DNA of 64,000 nt from Poriferisocius sp965200775 (lineage in GTDB: Bacteria; Actinomycetota; Acidimicrobiia; Acidimicrobiales; Bin134), in assembly GCA_965200775.1 (NCBI GenBank), contig OZ241383.1, positions 1,426,001-1,490,000 of the forward strand, in the 5' to 3' direction. Shown here piece after piece: positions 26,900 to 35,541 of this stretch (within the stretch, counting starts at the first letter, position 1; every line of letters starts with the position of its first letter). Position numbers and translations under genes: made by a program. Under the pieces are notes generated by a model. The model was not told the origin of the DNA, made no database searches, and saw nothing but the letters and a program-made list of their open reading frames with translations.

Positions 26900-27763
26900 A
26901 TGCCCCTCGACCCAACGGCCGTCGGCGCCGAGAGCGCCCCGAAAACCTCAAGCTGGAATTCGAAGGACGCCCTCTTGTACGCACTGGGCGTGGGTGCCGG
27001 CATGGGCGACCCCACCGGATTCGAGCTTGAGTTCACCACCGAGAACACCAAGGACGTCGAGCAGAAGGCCCTGCCCACCATGTGCGTGGTGCTGGGCGGC
27101 GGCATGGGCGGACCCGACAGCCCAATGGCCAAGATCGGCACCTACAACCCTGCCCTTCTGGTTCACGGCGAGCAGGGGATCACCCTCCACAAGCCGCTCC
27201 CGGTGGAGGCCACCATCAGCTCGGTGAGCCGGGTCACGGGCATCTACGACAAGGGCAAGGCCGCTCTGGTGGTGCTTGAAAGCGAGGCCACGGACACCGC
27301 CGACAACCAGACTCTGTTCACCTCCACCACCTCGCTGTTCATCCGAGGCGAAGGAGGGTGGGGAGGCGACCGGGGTCCGGCAGGTCCGGCCAAGGTGCCC
27401 GAACGAGATGCCGATCACGTGGTCTCCTACCAGACCCGCCCCGACCAGGCCCTTCTCTACCGCCTGAACGGCGACCGGAACCCGCTGCACTCCGACCCGT
27501 CGTTCGCCGCGGCCGGCGGGTTCGACACCCCGATCCTCCACGGCCTGTGTACCTACGGCTTCACCGGTCGGGCCCTGCTTCACACCCTGTGTGGCAGCGA
27601 CCCGGCACGGTTCAAGGCCATGAACGGCCGGTTCTCCTCACCGGTGCTTCCCGGTGAAACCCTCGATGTTCACATCTGGGAGGAAAACGACGGCCCCGCC
27701 CGGTTCCAGACCCGCGTTGGCGACCGAGTCGTACTCGACGCCGGCACCCTCACCACCGCCTAA
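26900..27763 (+). CDS. MaoC-type 2-enoyl-CoA hydratase 2
   Basis: A 287-residue double-hotdog hydratase. The N-terminal hotdog (about 1-140) is degenerate and the C-terminal MaoC domain has the hydratase 2 signature LNGDRNPLHSDPSFA followed by FDTPILHGLCTYG, with the catalytic Asp and His. It adds water to trans-2-enoyl-CoA to give the (R)-3-hydroxyacyl-CoA in fatty acid or steroid side-chain beta-oxidation. The ATG at 26900 has AGGAG six bases before it. It fits with the neighbouring thioesterase, P450 and CoA-transferase as a lipid or sterol degradation cluster. Confidence 0.94.
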   Translation: MPLDPTAVGAESAPKTSSWNSKDALLYALGVGAGMGDPTGFELEFTTENTKDVEQKALPTMCVVLGGGMGGPDSPMAKIGTYNPALLVHGEQGITLHKPLPVEATISSVSRVTGIYDKGKAALVVLESEATDTADNQTLFTSTTSLFIRGEGGWGGDRGPAGPAKVPERDADHVVSYQTRPDQALLYRLNGDRNPLHSDPSFAAAGGFDTPILHGLCTYGFTGRALLHTLCGSDPARFKAMNGRFSSPVLPGETLDVHIWEENDGPARFQTRVGDRVVLDAGTLTTA

Positions 27764-27804
27764 CCCCGCTAAATCACACCGGAAGGGGGTTGTGTCCTCC
27801 AGCG

Positions 27805-30800
27805 CTAGCCGTTGTTGAGGGTGAAGGTGAACTCGTCTTCGGCGGAGTCGCCGTTGGGGTCGGTGGCGGTGATCTTCACCGTCAGTGATTGCGAGACGGC
27901 GTTGCCGCCCTCCAGGGTCAGCACACTGCCACTCCAGGTGCCGGTGAGCTTGTTGCGAGCGACCTCGTTCAACAGGCCGGTCTTTTCCTTGCCCGTGCGC
28001 TGATGGGTAGTGGTCAACTCCACCACGAACGCCAGATCATCACCGCTGAAATGGGTTTCCATGTCCAAGTCGTGCGTCTCACCGTCGGCCAGGGTCAGAT
28101 CGTCGAACTCCTCAATCAACGACGGCGGGGCCGGAGTCGGCTCGGGGTCCGGTGTTGAATCAGGAGTCGGCTGAGGCGTCGGAACCGGGGTGGGTGCAGG
28201 AGTCGGATCAGGCGTCGGAACCGGGGCAGGCGCAGGTAGCTCCTCCACCAGCGACAGCGTGAACGAACCCTCAGCGGTAGCTCCCCCGGTGCCGATGGCG
28301 GTGATGGTGATGGTCACGTCCTGGGGTATGGCACTGCCCCCGGTGAGGGTCAGCACACTGCCACTCCAGGAGCCGGTCACCTTGTTGCGGGCAACCTCGT
28401 TCAACGGACCTGTCTTTTCCTTGCCCGTGCGCTGATGGGTAGTCGTCACCTGCACCGAGAACGTCAGATCGTCACCGCTGAAATGATCGGCCATGTCAAT
28501 ATCCACCGTGGTGCCGTTGGAAATATCAGCATCATCAAACGCTGTGTCAAGCGACGGCGGCACCGGAGTCGGCTCCGGCGTAGACGTCGGCTCCGGCGTA
28601 GGCTCTGGAGCCGGCTCGGGAGATGGCTCCGGGGTTGGATCAGGCGTAGACGTCGGATCGGGTTCAGGCGTGGGCGTTCCCCCACGCTGCACAGCAACGC
28701 TCACCACATGGTTCTTCAGAACCGGATACTGGCTGTCGGTGCCGAAATCCCAAGCGTCGCCGTCGTCATCCCAGGAGGCATAGATGCCGGTGTAACCATT
28801 AGGCGCCTGCAACTCCGCCGTCGTCTTGCCGGAACCGATGGACGAATCCGAGATCGTCACTACCGTCGAGTCGTAGTAACTGTCCGGCGCCACGCCGGCC
28901 GACGCGTACGCGGCATTACCCAAAATGCTGTTGGCGCTCACCCCGTAGATCCCGCCCAGCGACCCGGTCGAGTGGATGTAGCCGACTACCGAGCCCCGAT
29001 GCGGCCCACTTACCGACGCTCCGACGCTGTAGACATCGCTGATCACCGAGCCCGAATGGGCGCTACCGACCACGCCACCAAACCCGATCTTCTCGTAGAA
29101 GTCGCCCACCGAGTTGACCGTGACCCCCGAAGTGAAGCTATTGGTAACAGTCCCCGAGTTGCTGCCGACGATTCCGCCAATATCGCTGGTCCCGGCCAGA
29201 GTGCTGTCGAACACCGCCACCCCGCTGACGGTGCCGTAGTTCGCTCCCGCCACCACACCGACGTATTCCCGAGCGGAGAACTCGGCATCCCTAACGATCA
29301 GATCCTTGACGACGCCGCTGCTGCCAATCCTGGCGAACAGGCCCACGTGCCCGTTATAGCCGGGTGTCATCCAACTGAGGTTGGAGATGGTGTGCCCATC
29401 GCAGTCCAGCACGCCGCTCCACGAACTCGACGAAGTGCCAATGGGAGACCAGCCGCCGCCGGCGTCCAGGTCGTTGACCAGGATGTACTTGGTGCAGTTT
29501 CCGGCCCCGGCTGCGCAGGGGTAGTCACCGAAGGCATCGGCGTAGGCGTCAGCACTCGAGCTGCCGTCGCCGTTCAAGTCGTAGCTGAGCGCGCTGAGCT
29601 GCGCCACCGTGCTCACCGGAATCCAGGAGTTCCGAACCGGGCTCAGACGCAGAGCGAACCAAACGGCCTCCACGTTGCCATCGCTGTCGGTGGCGAACAC
29701 GTCCACCGTGAGGTCGCTGTATTCCGAGATGGCGCCGCCGGTGAGCGTCAGCGTGTCGCCCGACAGGGAACCACTGAAGCGACCATCGGTAGTTGAGCTC
29801 AGGGTCTGCGTCCCGGCCTCGCCGGTGCTGACCAGCACCTTGTAGGTGCGGCCTTCGCCCCCGAAGTGATCGCTCAGATTCACGGTGAGGGTGTCTCCGC
29901 TGCCCAACACGCCTCCAGAGATGCGCTTGTACGCCTCGGGGCAATTGTTCGCCGGCGCGGGCTCCATCAGCGGCCACTCCCAGCAGCGGTTCGGTTCGGT
30001 CACCGCGGGCGTTGGGGCGGCGACGGTAATCATCGCCGTGGCCACGGTCTGCGCGCCGCTGTAGTGGGTGGCGGTCACCTGCACAGGAACCGTGCCAGTG
30101 CCGCTATCTGCTGCGGTTACCGACAGCGTGCTGCCCGAGATACTGGCCCTGACCAGGTCTGGCTCATCGCTGCTGCCATCGCCGCCGCCGGACTGGTCGG
30201 ACGTTGCCACAGAGAGTGAGCGGACACCCATAGCACCAACCGACTGCGCGCCGGCGGATTGTGCTCCGCCGCTACCCCCGCCGGACTGGCCGTCATCATC
30301 CGTCGGAGCGCCGAGCTGGTAGCTGACGCCCTGCCCGCGGAAGTAAGTGTTGAGGTTGATGCGGGAAGACGCGCCGTGGGCAATGACGCGCTCGCCCATG
30401 CCGACCGGCGCGCCCGGCGACGGCGTGGGCAGCGGCGGCGCGCCGGCGTAGTGGCCAGTCTTGATCGCCTTCAGGTCGTCGCCGTCGCACCAGAAGGTGA
30501 CAAAGATGTCCTGTCCACCCCAACCGAAGTGCCAGGTGCGGTGTCCGGTGCCCTGCGGACCCCAGTAGTACCCCCAGTTCGCCGTGTAGACGGAATCCCG
30601 GTATTCCAGCAGCGTGTCGTCATCTCCGCGTATTCGCCTATTGTGGTCGTATGGCCAGGCCGGAGGAGTAGTGGTTGACGTACAGTTGCCGTTGGTAATG
30701 TCTTTGATCCCCACCGGCGGAGTGTCGCCGCTCTGCCAGGCGATATTCACCCAGCCATCGGAGCCGGCGTCGTTGTCAAAGTCGATCTCCTCGTACACCG

Positions 30801-32150
30801 GGGCTGGATTCTTGCCCCAGTGATGCCAGCTGGCCTTGAAGTTGCCGCTGCTGTCCACCCATGCCCGGACTTCCGACGAGGGCGTGACAACGTGCTTCTT
30901 GCTGTTCAGCAAGGGTATAAAGCTCGCCCAGTATTCGGTGCCGTTGCGGGTGTAGTTGGTCGACCCTGCATCGGAGGCCGGGTGGCCGCCAAGGGTATAG
31001 CCATCCGCCCAGACCTTTGTCCCGGACTTGCGCAGGTCGATGCGAATCTGCCGGCCGGTGTTCCACGAAGTCACCAGCCACGCCTGATTGCCGTTCTGGA
31101 CGATCTGGGAGTCGGGGATAGCCTGCTCGTAGGGCGCGCGCCCGTCGTTGGCCGGGCGGAAGATCTCCATGAACGGGAAGGGAGCAGCTGCAATTTCCCA
31201 CCCACGTAAGCCTGGTACTGATGATTACCGCACCCGTAGCTGGCCAGGAAGAACGCGTGCTTGGTGATGCGGATCTTGGCGCTCCGCGCGGGGTCAAACC
31301 CCGGCACCTCATAGAGGTATTGGTCGGCGTTGGGCGGAACATGGAAGTGGTCTTCGTCGCCGTGGCGCGTAAATGTCGGGGGAGGTGCGGGTTCCTTGTT
31401 TTCATTCGAGGTGCAGCGCGGCTCGTTCATTACGTAGTTCGGGTCGTCGGTGTACACCACCTGGATGATCGAACGGCCGTTCTCGAGGCGCAAGTGTTTC
31501 TCCACATCCAGCGGTATGTCCCAGTCCCACCTCAGCCGCACGTCGCAATCCGCAAGCTTGGTGTAGCTGCACGGCACGTCTGTTTGCAGCTTGGTGACCC
31601 GGGCGGAATAGTCGTTTTCCCGCAGCGAGGAGTGCAGCGTGTACTGGCCGATGTCGTTTGTGCCGCCGCCCCTCTGCACCTCGACGTAGTAGGTACCCGC
31701 GGCCACTGTCCGCTTGAATCGGAACTGCCAGGGCCACTTCGTGTCGGCGTGCTCGGTGAAACCGGTGGTGTCGGTGCTGGAGGTGTGGAAAGACACCGCA
31801 TTGCCACTAGCGGTGTAGAGGATGGCCTTCGTGTTCGCTGCGCCGGACGGCCGCGTGGCCCACACCTCCAGCAGGCCGTTGCGGGTGGTCGTTATCTAGA
31901 AGTAGTCCTTGTCGCTGGCTGAGTCGAGGGCGCAGTCGGTGCGGCTGTTGGCGCCGACTACCTCAACCGCGGCGTCGTTGGCGATGGCAGCAGCGATGCT
32001 GGCAGCGCTACCGCAGGAGTCAGTCTGAGCCTGCGCCGACGAGTCCGAAGCGACAACAACGGCCAAACCCCAAGCGAGACAGGCCAGCAGCAACAAAAGC
32101 CCCACCGCCTTCGTCGCCACCCCACCCGGCACCGCGAGACGGGGCAGCAT
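27805..32150 (-). pseudogene. Large secreted GLUG/repeat-domain protein, interrupted by TAG and a frameshift
   Basis: Three open segments make one protein of about 1450 residues. It starts at 32150 with a signal peptide (LLLLLACLAWGLAVVVA ... QAQ). The frame stops at TAG 31896-31898 (DKDYF-stop-ITTTR) and continues unchanged as a pre-peptidase (PPC)-like domain to about 31195, where a run of G loses one base: read across it, QAYVG joins WEIAAAPFPFMEIFRP in the next frame, which is open to the end. Later parts are an unrecognised Trp-rich region, a beta-domain, GLUG-type repeats (about 28950-29620) and two near-identical cadherin-like beta domains on Pro/Thr linkers. It may be a decayed surface protein or carry two sequencing errors. 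Confidence 0.75.
27812..28534 (-). repeat. Two tandem copies of a beta-domain module inside the secreted protein
   Basis: Two modules of about 290 bp recur with a period of 432 bp (27812-28105 and 28241-28534), separated by a Pro/Thr (PTPDPTPAP-like) linker. A 31-bp block at 27981-28011 is identical to 28413-28443. The translated modules share the segments TTHQRTGKEKTG, LNEVARNK and SGSVLTL. Such high DNA identity points to recent duplication or gene conversion. The fold resembles dystroglycan-type cadherin-like domains of surface proteins. Confidence 0.85.
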
Positions 32151-32387
32151 TACAACTTGCCCCCCCCGATGGAGGAAACCCCGCCACTCAACAACCCACG
32201 AACACCGGTCATACCACTACCCTCTTCCAACTCCCCGCGGCACCCCCGCCGCAACCAGAACATTCCACACCATACAGCAAAACACTCCACGCCATTCAGA
32301 ACGCTCGCCCCACCGGGACACTACGCCCAGGTCCCAACCCCGGGCCCAGCAGACCCCCAGCCAGTGAGCGCCTCCCTCCACCCCGAC

Positions 32388-33245
32388 TCACGGTGAATCT
32401 GGTGAGCTGCCGAATGCGGCCTCGATGTGTTGATCCACCAACTCCGTAACCGGCAGATCAACTCCCAGCTCATCGGCCAGGGCCAGCGCGCCGCCCAGGT
32501 CCTTTCGGGCGATGGCGGCGAAGCTGCCCCCCAAGGCTGGAGGTGGGTAGGTAATCGGACGCAGGAAGATTCCGGCGTGGGGACCGACATTCCGGTCGGA
32601 GTGGCTGACGATCTCCCGGAACGCTTCCAAGTCGATATCGGCAGCGACAGCCAAAGCGATCGCCTCCTGGGCGACCACAAACTCAGCATAAGTGATGAGG
32701 TTGCGGGCCACCTTGGCCCGCAGGGCGGCGCCCAGAGGACCGACATTCACGACCATGCCCCCGTATCGCTCGAAATGGGGGCGGCCCCGCTCGGTATGGG
32801 CTTCGTCTCCCCCGCAGAACACCACCAGATCACGAAGGCGAGCCGCGTGAGCGCTACCGCTGATCGAAGCGTCGATCAGTGCCACGCCCACCTCGGCAGC
32901 CTCGGCGGCCAGCTCGATCACCGTGGCGGGCCGAACGGTGGAGTGGACAGCAACCAGGGCACCCGACTCCCGGGCAGCGGCGATGGCTCCGTCGTCACCG
33001 GAGCACACCTGGCGCACCTGGGCATCGTCGATAACCACCACCGCCACCACGTCCACCCGGCGGGTCAACTCCCCCACCGAGCCGGCCGGAACGCCCCCTA
33101 GAGCGGTGAATCGCTCCATGGCCGTGGCCGAGGTGTCGTAACCCACCACGGTCACTTCGTCGTTGTCATCCCAAGGCCCGCTGAGCACTCCCTCGGCGAT
33201 GGCGCCGCCCATGTCGCCCAGTCCGATTATTCCCAATCGAGTCAT
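32388..33245 (-). CDS. NAD(P)-dependent 3-hydroxyisobutyrate dehydrogenase-family protein
   Basis: A 285-residue beta-hydroxyacid dehydrogenase. The cofactor-binding motif is GIIGLGDMGGAIAEGV, the substrate loop DASISGSAHAA corresponds to the family DAPVSGG signature, and the catalytic Lys is in AKVARNLI. Family members oxidise 3-hydroxyisobutyrate, tartronate semialdehyde or related hydroxyacids. An AAAGGG site lies before the ATG. It is on the same strand as the PQQ-repeat gene upstream, separated by a short tandem-repeat spacer, and is probably an unrelated transcription unit. Confidence 0.93.
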   Translation of the reverse strand: MTRLGIIGLGDMGGAIAEGVLSGPWDDNDEVTVVGYDTSATAMERFTALGGVPAGSVGELTRRVDVVAVVVIDDAQVRQVCSGDDGAIAAARESGALVAVHSTVRPATVIELAAEAAEVGVALIDASISGSAHAARLRDLVVFCGGDEAHTERGRPHFERYGGMVVNVGPLGAALRAKVARNLITYAEFVVAQEAIALAVAADIDLEAFREIVSHSDRNVGPHAGIFLRPITYPPPALGGSFAAIARKDLGGALALADELGVDLPVTELVDQHIEAAFGSSPDSP

Positions 33246-33260
33246 GGCTGCCCTTTCTGT

Positions 33261-33311
33261 TTCCAGTTGTTGTTGTGGTTCCAGTTGTTGTGGTTCCAGT
33301 TGTTGTTGCGG
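33261..33311. repeat. Three direct repeats of a 15-18 bp unit
   Basis: The spacer between the PQQ-repeat gene and the dehydrogenase gene holds TTCCAGTTGTTGTTGTGG, TTCCAGTTGTTGTGG and TTCCAGTTGTTGTTGCGG in tandem. It looks like a slippage-prone minisatellite in the upstream region of the dehydrogenase; it could tune transcript leader length. No function is claimed. Confidence 0.8.
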
Positions 33312-33317
33312 GATTGC

Positions 33318-34913
33318 TCAGCGGTCGCCGATGGCGTAGAAGCCACCGTCTCTTGACCCCAAGTAGATGACGCCGTTCCACACCGCCGGGGTGGATTCCA
33401 CGCAGCCGCCTAACGACACCCGCCACAGTTCGACCGGCTCGAGGAGCGGATTGGCGATGTCGTAACCGTAGATGATGCCTGCGCAGTCGGCCTGAATGAG
33501 CACGTCGTCGATAACCACCGGGGACGACCAAACCGGCCCGTTCATCCGCTTGCTCCACACCACCTCGCCGGTGTCGCGTCGGACCCCGTACAGGCGGCCC
33601 GCGTTGGTGGGCACGTACACCATCTCGTCGGTGAGCGCAGGGGTGGCCCACACCCCGTCGGTGTCGAAAACCCGCAGTTCGGCACCCCAAACCAGCGGGT
33701 CCTCGGCAGCGGGGTTCAGCTTGATTAGCTGGCCCACCTCCTCACTGCGGGCCGTTTGCCGCTCGTATTCCACCCCGGCGTAGAGATAGCCGTCGGCGTC
33801 GGCCACCACGGTGGCGTCCACATCGTCACCGGCCCAGAAGCGGAACACCCGGTGGGGGTCCAGGCCTTCGGCCAACCCGGTGATGTCCCAGCCCTGGATC
33901 AGGCCCCCCGAGTTGGCGAAGTACAAGGTGTTGCCCACCAGCGTCATCCCGGCCTCGATGGACACGTTCTGGTCGCCCAAATCATCAAGCAGTTCGTTGT
34001 CCCAACCTGGAGCGGAGAACACCAACTCGGGATCGACGGTCACCAAGCCCTCCGAGTTGTAGCCCCGGTTGAGCTTCACGATGTGGAGGTGGCTGTTCTC
34101 GCCGCCCAGGAAGAGGTAGTCATCGAGGACGAGAGAGGCGCTGTCCCAGTCGTTGTTCCACAGCACCGGGGACACGTCGTAGGCGTATATCGACCACAGC
34201 TCCTCGGGTTCGTCGCGGTCGAAGGAGATGATGCGGTAGTAGTCGTCCCGAGAGCCGAAGTACACCAGCGGGTAGCCGTCGGGGTCGACGGTGACCGACC
34301 CCTTGATGAGGTCGCCAACCACGTAGTCGGGCAGCAGGCGGCGGCCGGTGTCGGCATCGAGGAAGTGGACAGCCGGGGCGAACGTTCCGACCACCACCCA
34401 GGTGCGCTCATCCCATTCGAGCACGGCGGGCTGGCCGGTCCAACCGGTGCCGCACCACTGGGTGATGCCGGCAGCCCAGGAGGTGAGCGAGCACAGGTCG
34501 AGTTCGGGTGTGCCGGTGAACTGCCACAGCACCTGGGGGGACTCGGGAGCGGGGCCGGTACCGTGGAACGTGCGGGTGGGGTTGCCCCGGAAGGTGAGCA
34601 CGCCGGGAACCAAGCCGAAGGGTTGGCCGACCGAGGCCGGATCGACCCATCCTGGGTAGGGGGTGGGGGTGGGATCGACGGTGGCAGTGGCAGTGGGGGT
34701 GAGCGGAGGGGTGGTTTCGGGCGTGGTTGTGGGAGTGTCCTGTGCCGGTTCCGTGGCGGGTGGCGGGGTTGGCTCGGTTGTTATCAGGAGCGGGCCTTGT
34801 GAAGTGGTGATGGCCGTGTCGTCTCCGTCGAAGAGCTGCGACTCGGCCAGCAAGGCGGCTATTCCCACAGCGGCAGCCACAACGGCGAGGGCGGCCCACA
34901 TCCTCCAAGACAT
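33318..34913 (-). CDS. Membrane-anchored PQQ-like beta-propeller repeat protein
   Basis: A 531-residue protein with one N-terminal membrane helix or uncleaved signal (MWAALAVVAAAVGIAALLA), a Pro/Thr-rich flexible stalk (about 35-90) and a beta-propeller made of PQQ-like/BamB-like repeats. These are seen in PALTDEMVYVPTNAGRLYGVRRDTGEVVWSKR-type blades and DGGFYAIGD at the end. Such propellers act as extracytoplasmic scaffolds or bind ligands. The ATG at 34911-34913 is chosen over one eight codons upstream, which would sit on the divergent gene's start. It is divergent from the UGSC selenoprotein gene. Confidence 0.85.
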   Translation of the reverse strand: MSWRMWAALAVVAAAVGIAALLAESQLFDGDDTAITTSQGPLLITTEPTPPPATEPAQDTPTTTPETTPPLTPTATATVDPTPTPYPGWVDPASVGQPFGLVPGVLTFRGNPTRTFHGTGPAPESPQVLWQFTGTPELDLCSLTSWAAGITQWCGTGWTGQPAVLEWDERTWVVVGTFAPAVHFLDADTGRRLLPDYVVGDLIKGSVTVDPDGYPLVYFGSRDDYYRIISFDRDEPEELWSIYAYDVSPVLWNNDWDSASLVLDDYLFLGGENSHLHIVKLNRGYNSEGLVTVDPELVFSAPGWDNELLDDLGDQNVSIEAGMTLVGNTLYFANSGGLIQGWDITGLAEGLDPHRVFRFWAGDDVDATVVADADGYLYAGVEYERQTARSEEVGQLIKLNPAAEDPLVWGAELRVFDTDGVWATPALTDEMVYVPTNAGRLYGVRRDTGEVVWSKRMNGPVWSSPVVIDDVLIQADCAGIIYGYDIANPLLEPVELWRVSLGGCVESTPAVWNGVIYLGSRDGGFYAIGDR

Positions 34914-34922
34914 AACTTGCAC

Positions 34923-34928
34923 TAGCGT
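34923..34928 (+). promoter_or_regulatory. Leaderless -10 box of the selenoprotein gene
   Basis: TAGCGT ends seven nt before the ATG at 34936, so transcription should begin at or next to the start codon. No Shine-Dalgarno site is seen. The same arrangement recurs at several genes in this window. Confidence 0.55.
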
Positions 34929-34935
34929 AAGAGCC

Positions 34936-35463
34936 ATGAAGATCGAATACCTAGACCCTCGGGCGGAACCGGCCGCCGCTGTTACTCCCTACGAGGCGGC
35001 GGCTGGCAGCGGAGTTCACACCATCGGACTCTTGGCCAACGGCTTCCCCGATTCGGTGCCGTTCATGGAAGCCGTGGGCGAGAGCCTGCGCCGGGTGCGG
35101 CCCGACCTCGAGGTGCGAGCGTGGAACAAGGGCAACGCCTCGATGGTGGCCGACGACCGGTTAATCGGCGAGATCACCGACGGGTGTGACGCCGTGGTGG
35201 CCGCTTACGGACATTGAGGGAGTTGCACCAGCGGCACCGTGCGTGACGCCATCGCAGCCGCCCGCCGCCACATCCCGGCAGTGGCTCTGGTAACCACCAA
35301 GTTCTCGCCCCAGGGCGATTTCGTGGCCCGGTCGGCGGGGATGCCCGACATTCCCAGGGTGACCTTGCCCCACCCGGTGGCCGGCACCGGGGATAAGGCC
35401 ATGAAGATGGTGGCCGACGACATCGCAGACGAGGTGCTGAAGGCGCTGGGCGCCACCGGATGA
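34936..35463 (+). CDS. UGSC-family selenoprotein (TGA-encoded selenocysteine at residue 94)
   Basis: A 175-residue protein when TGA 35215-35217 is read as selenocysteine. The frame is open and protein-like on both sides: GCDAVVAAYGH, then U-G-S-C, then TSGTVRDAIAAARRHIPAV and LPHPVAGTGDKAMKMVADDIA. The U-G-S-C tetrad (94-97) is the defining motif of the known UGSC (seleno)protein family, a possible redox selenol/thiol pair of unknown function. Upstream are ANGFPDSVPFMEAVGESL and KGNASMV, which I also associate with that family. Reading TGA as stop would cut the protein to 93 residues just before the motif. It is followed by the conserved partner gene at 35522. Machinery for Sec insertion is not in this window. 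Confidence 0.9.
35215..35250 (+). promoter_or_regulatory. Sec TGA codon and candidate bacterial SECIS hairpin
   Basis: Immediately after the TGA (35215-35217) the RNA can fold: GG (35218-35219) with CC (35249-35250), GTT (35222-35224) with GAC (35245-35247), then GCAC (35225-35228) with GTGC (35239-35242), a two-base bulge at 35243-35244 and a 10-nt loop. Position within the coding sequence right after the codon is what bacterial SelB-dependent insertion needs. The pairing was found by eye and is not an optimised fold. Confidence 0.45.
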
Positions 35464-35541
35464 ACCGGCGGCTGACGGCGCTGTCCTATCTGTCCAATCC
35501 GGGCGAACTGAGCGCCACCGGATGAGCGGACGGCTGACAGC
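35450..35541 (+). repeat. 30-bp imperfect duplication at the selenoprotein/partner junction
   Basis: Positions 35450-35479 and 35512-35541 match at 26 of 30 bases, beginning with GCGCCACCGGATGA and continuing through GGCTGAC. The first copy contains the selenoprotein stop as an ATGA, the second contains the partner gene's ATG. It suggests that an original ATGA overlap was duplicated, leaving a 58-bp spacer. Confidence 0.7.

Noticed and set aside
32157..32396. 79-codon proline-rich ORF on the plus strand upstream of the secreted protein
   Set aside because: No ribosome site, low-complexity composition and no domain; it overlaps the 3' end of the dehydrogenase gene.
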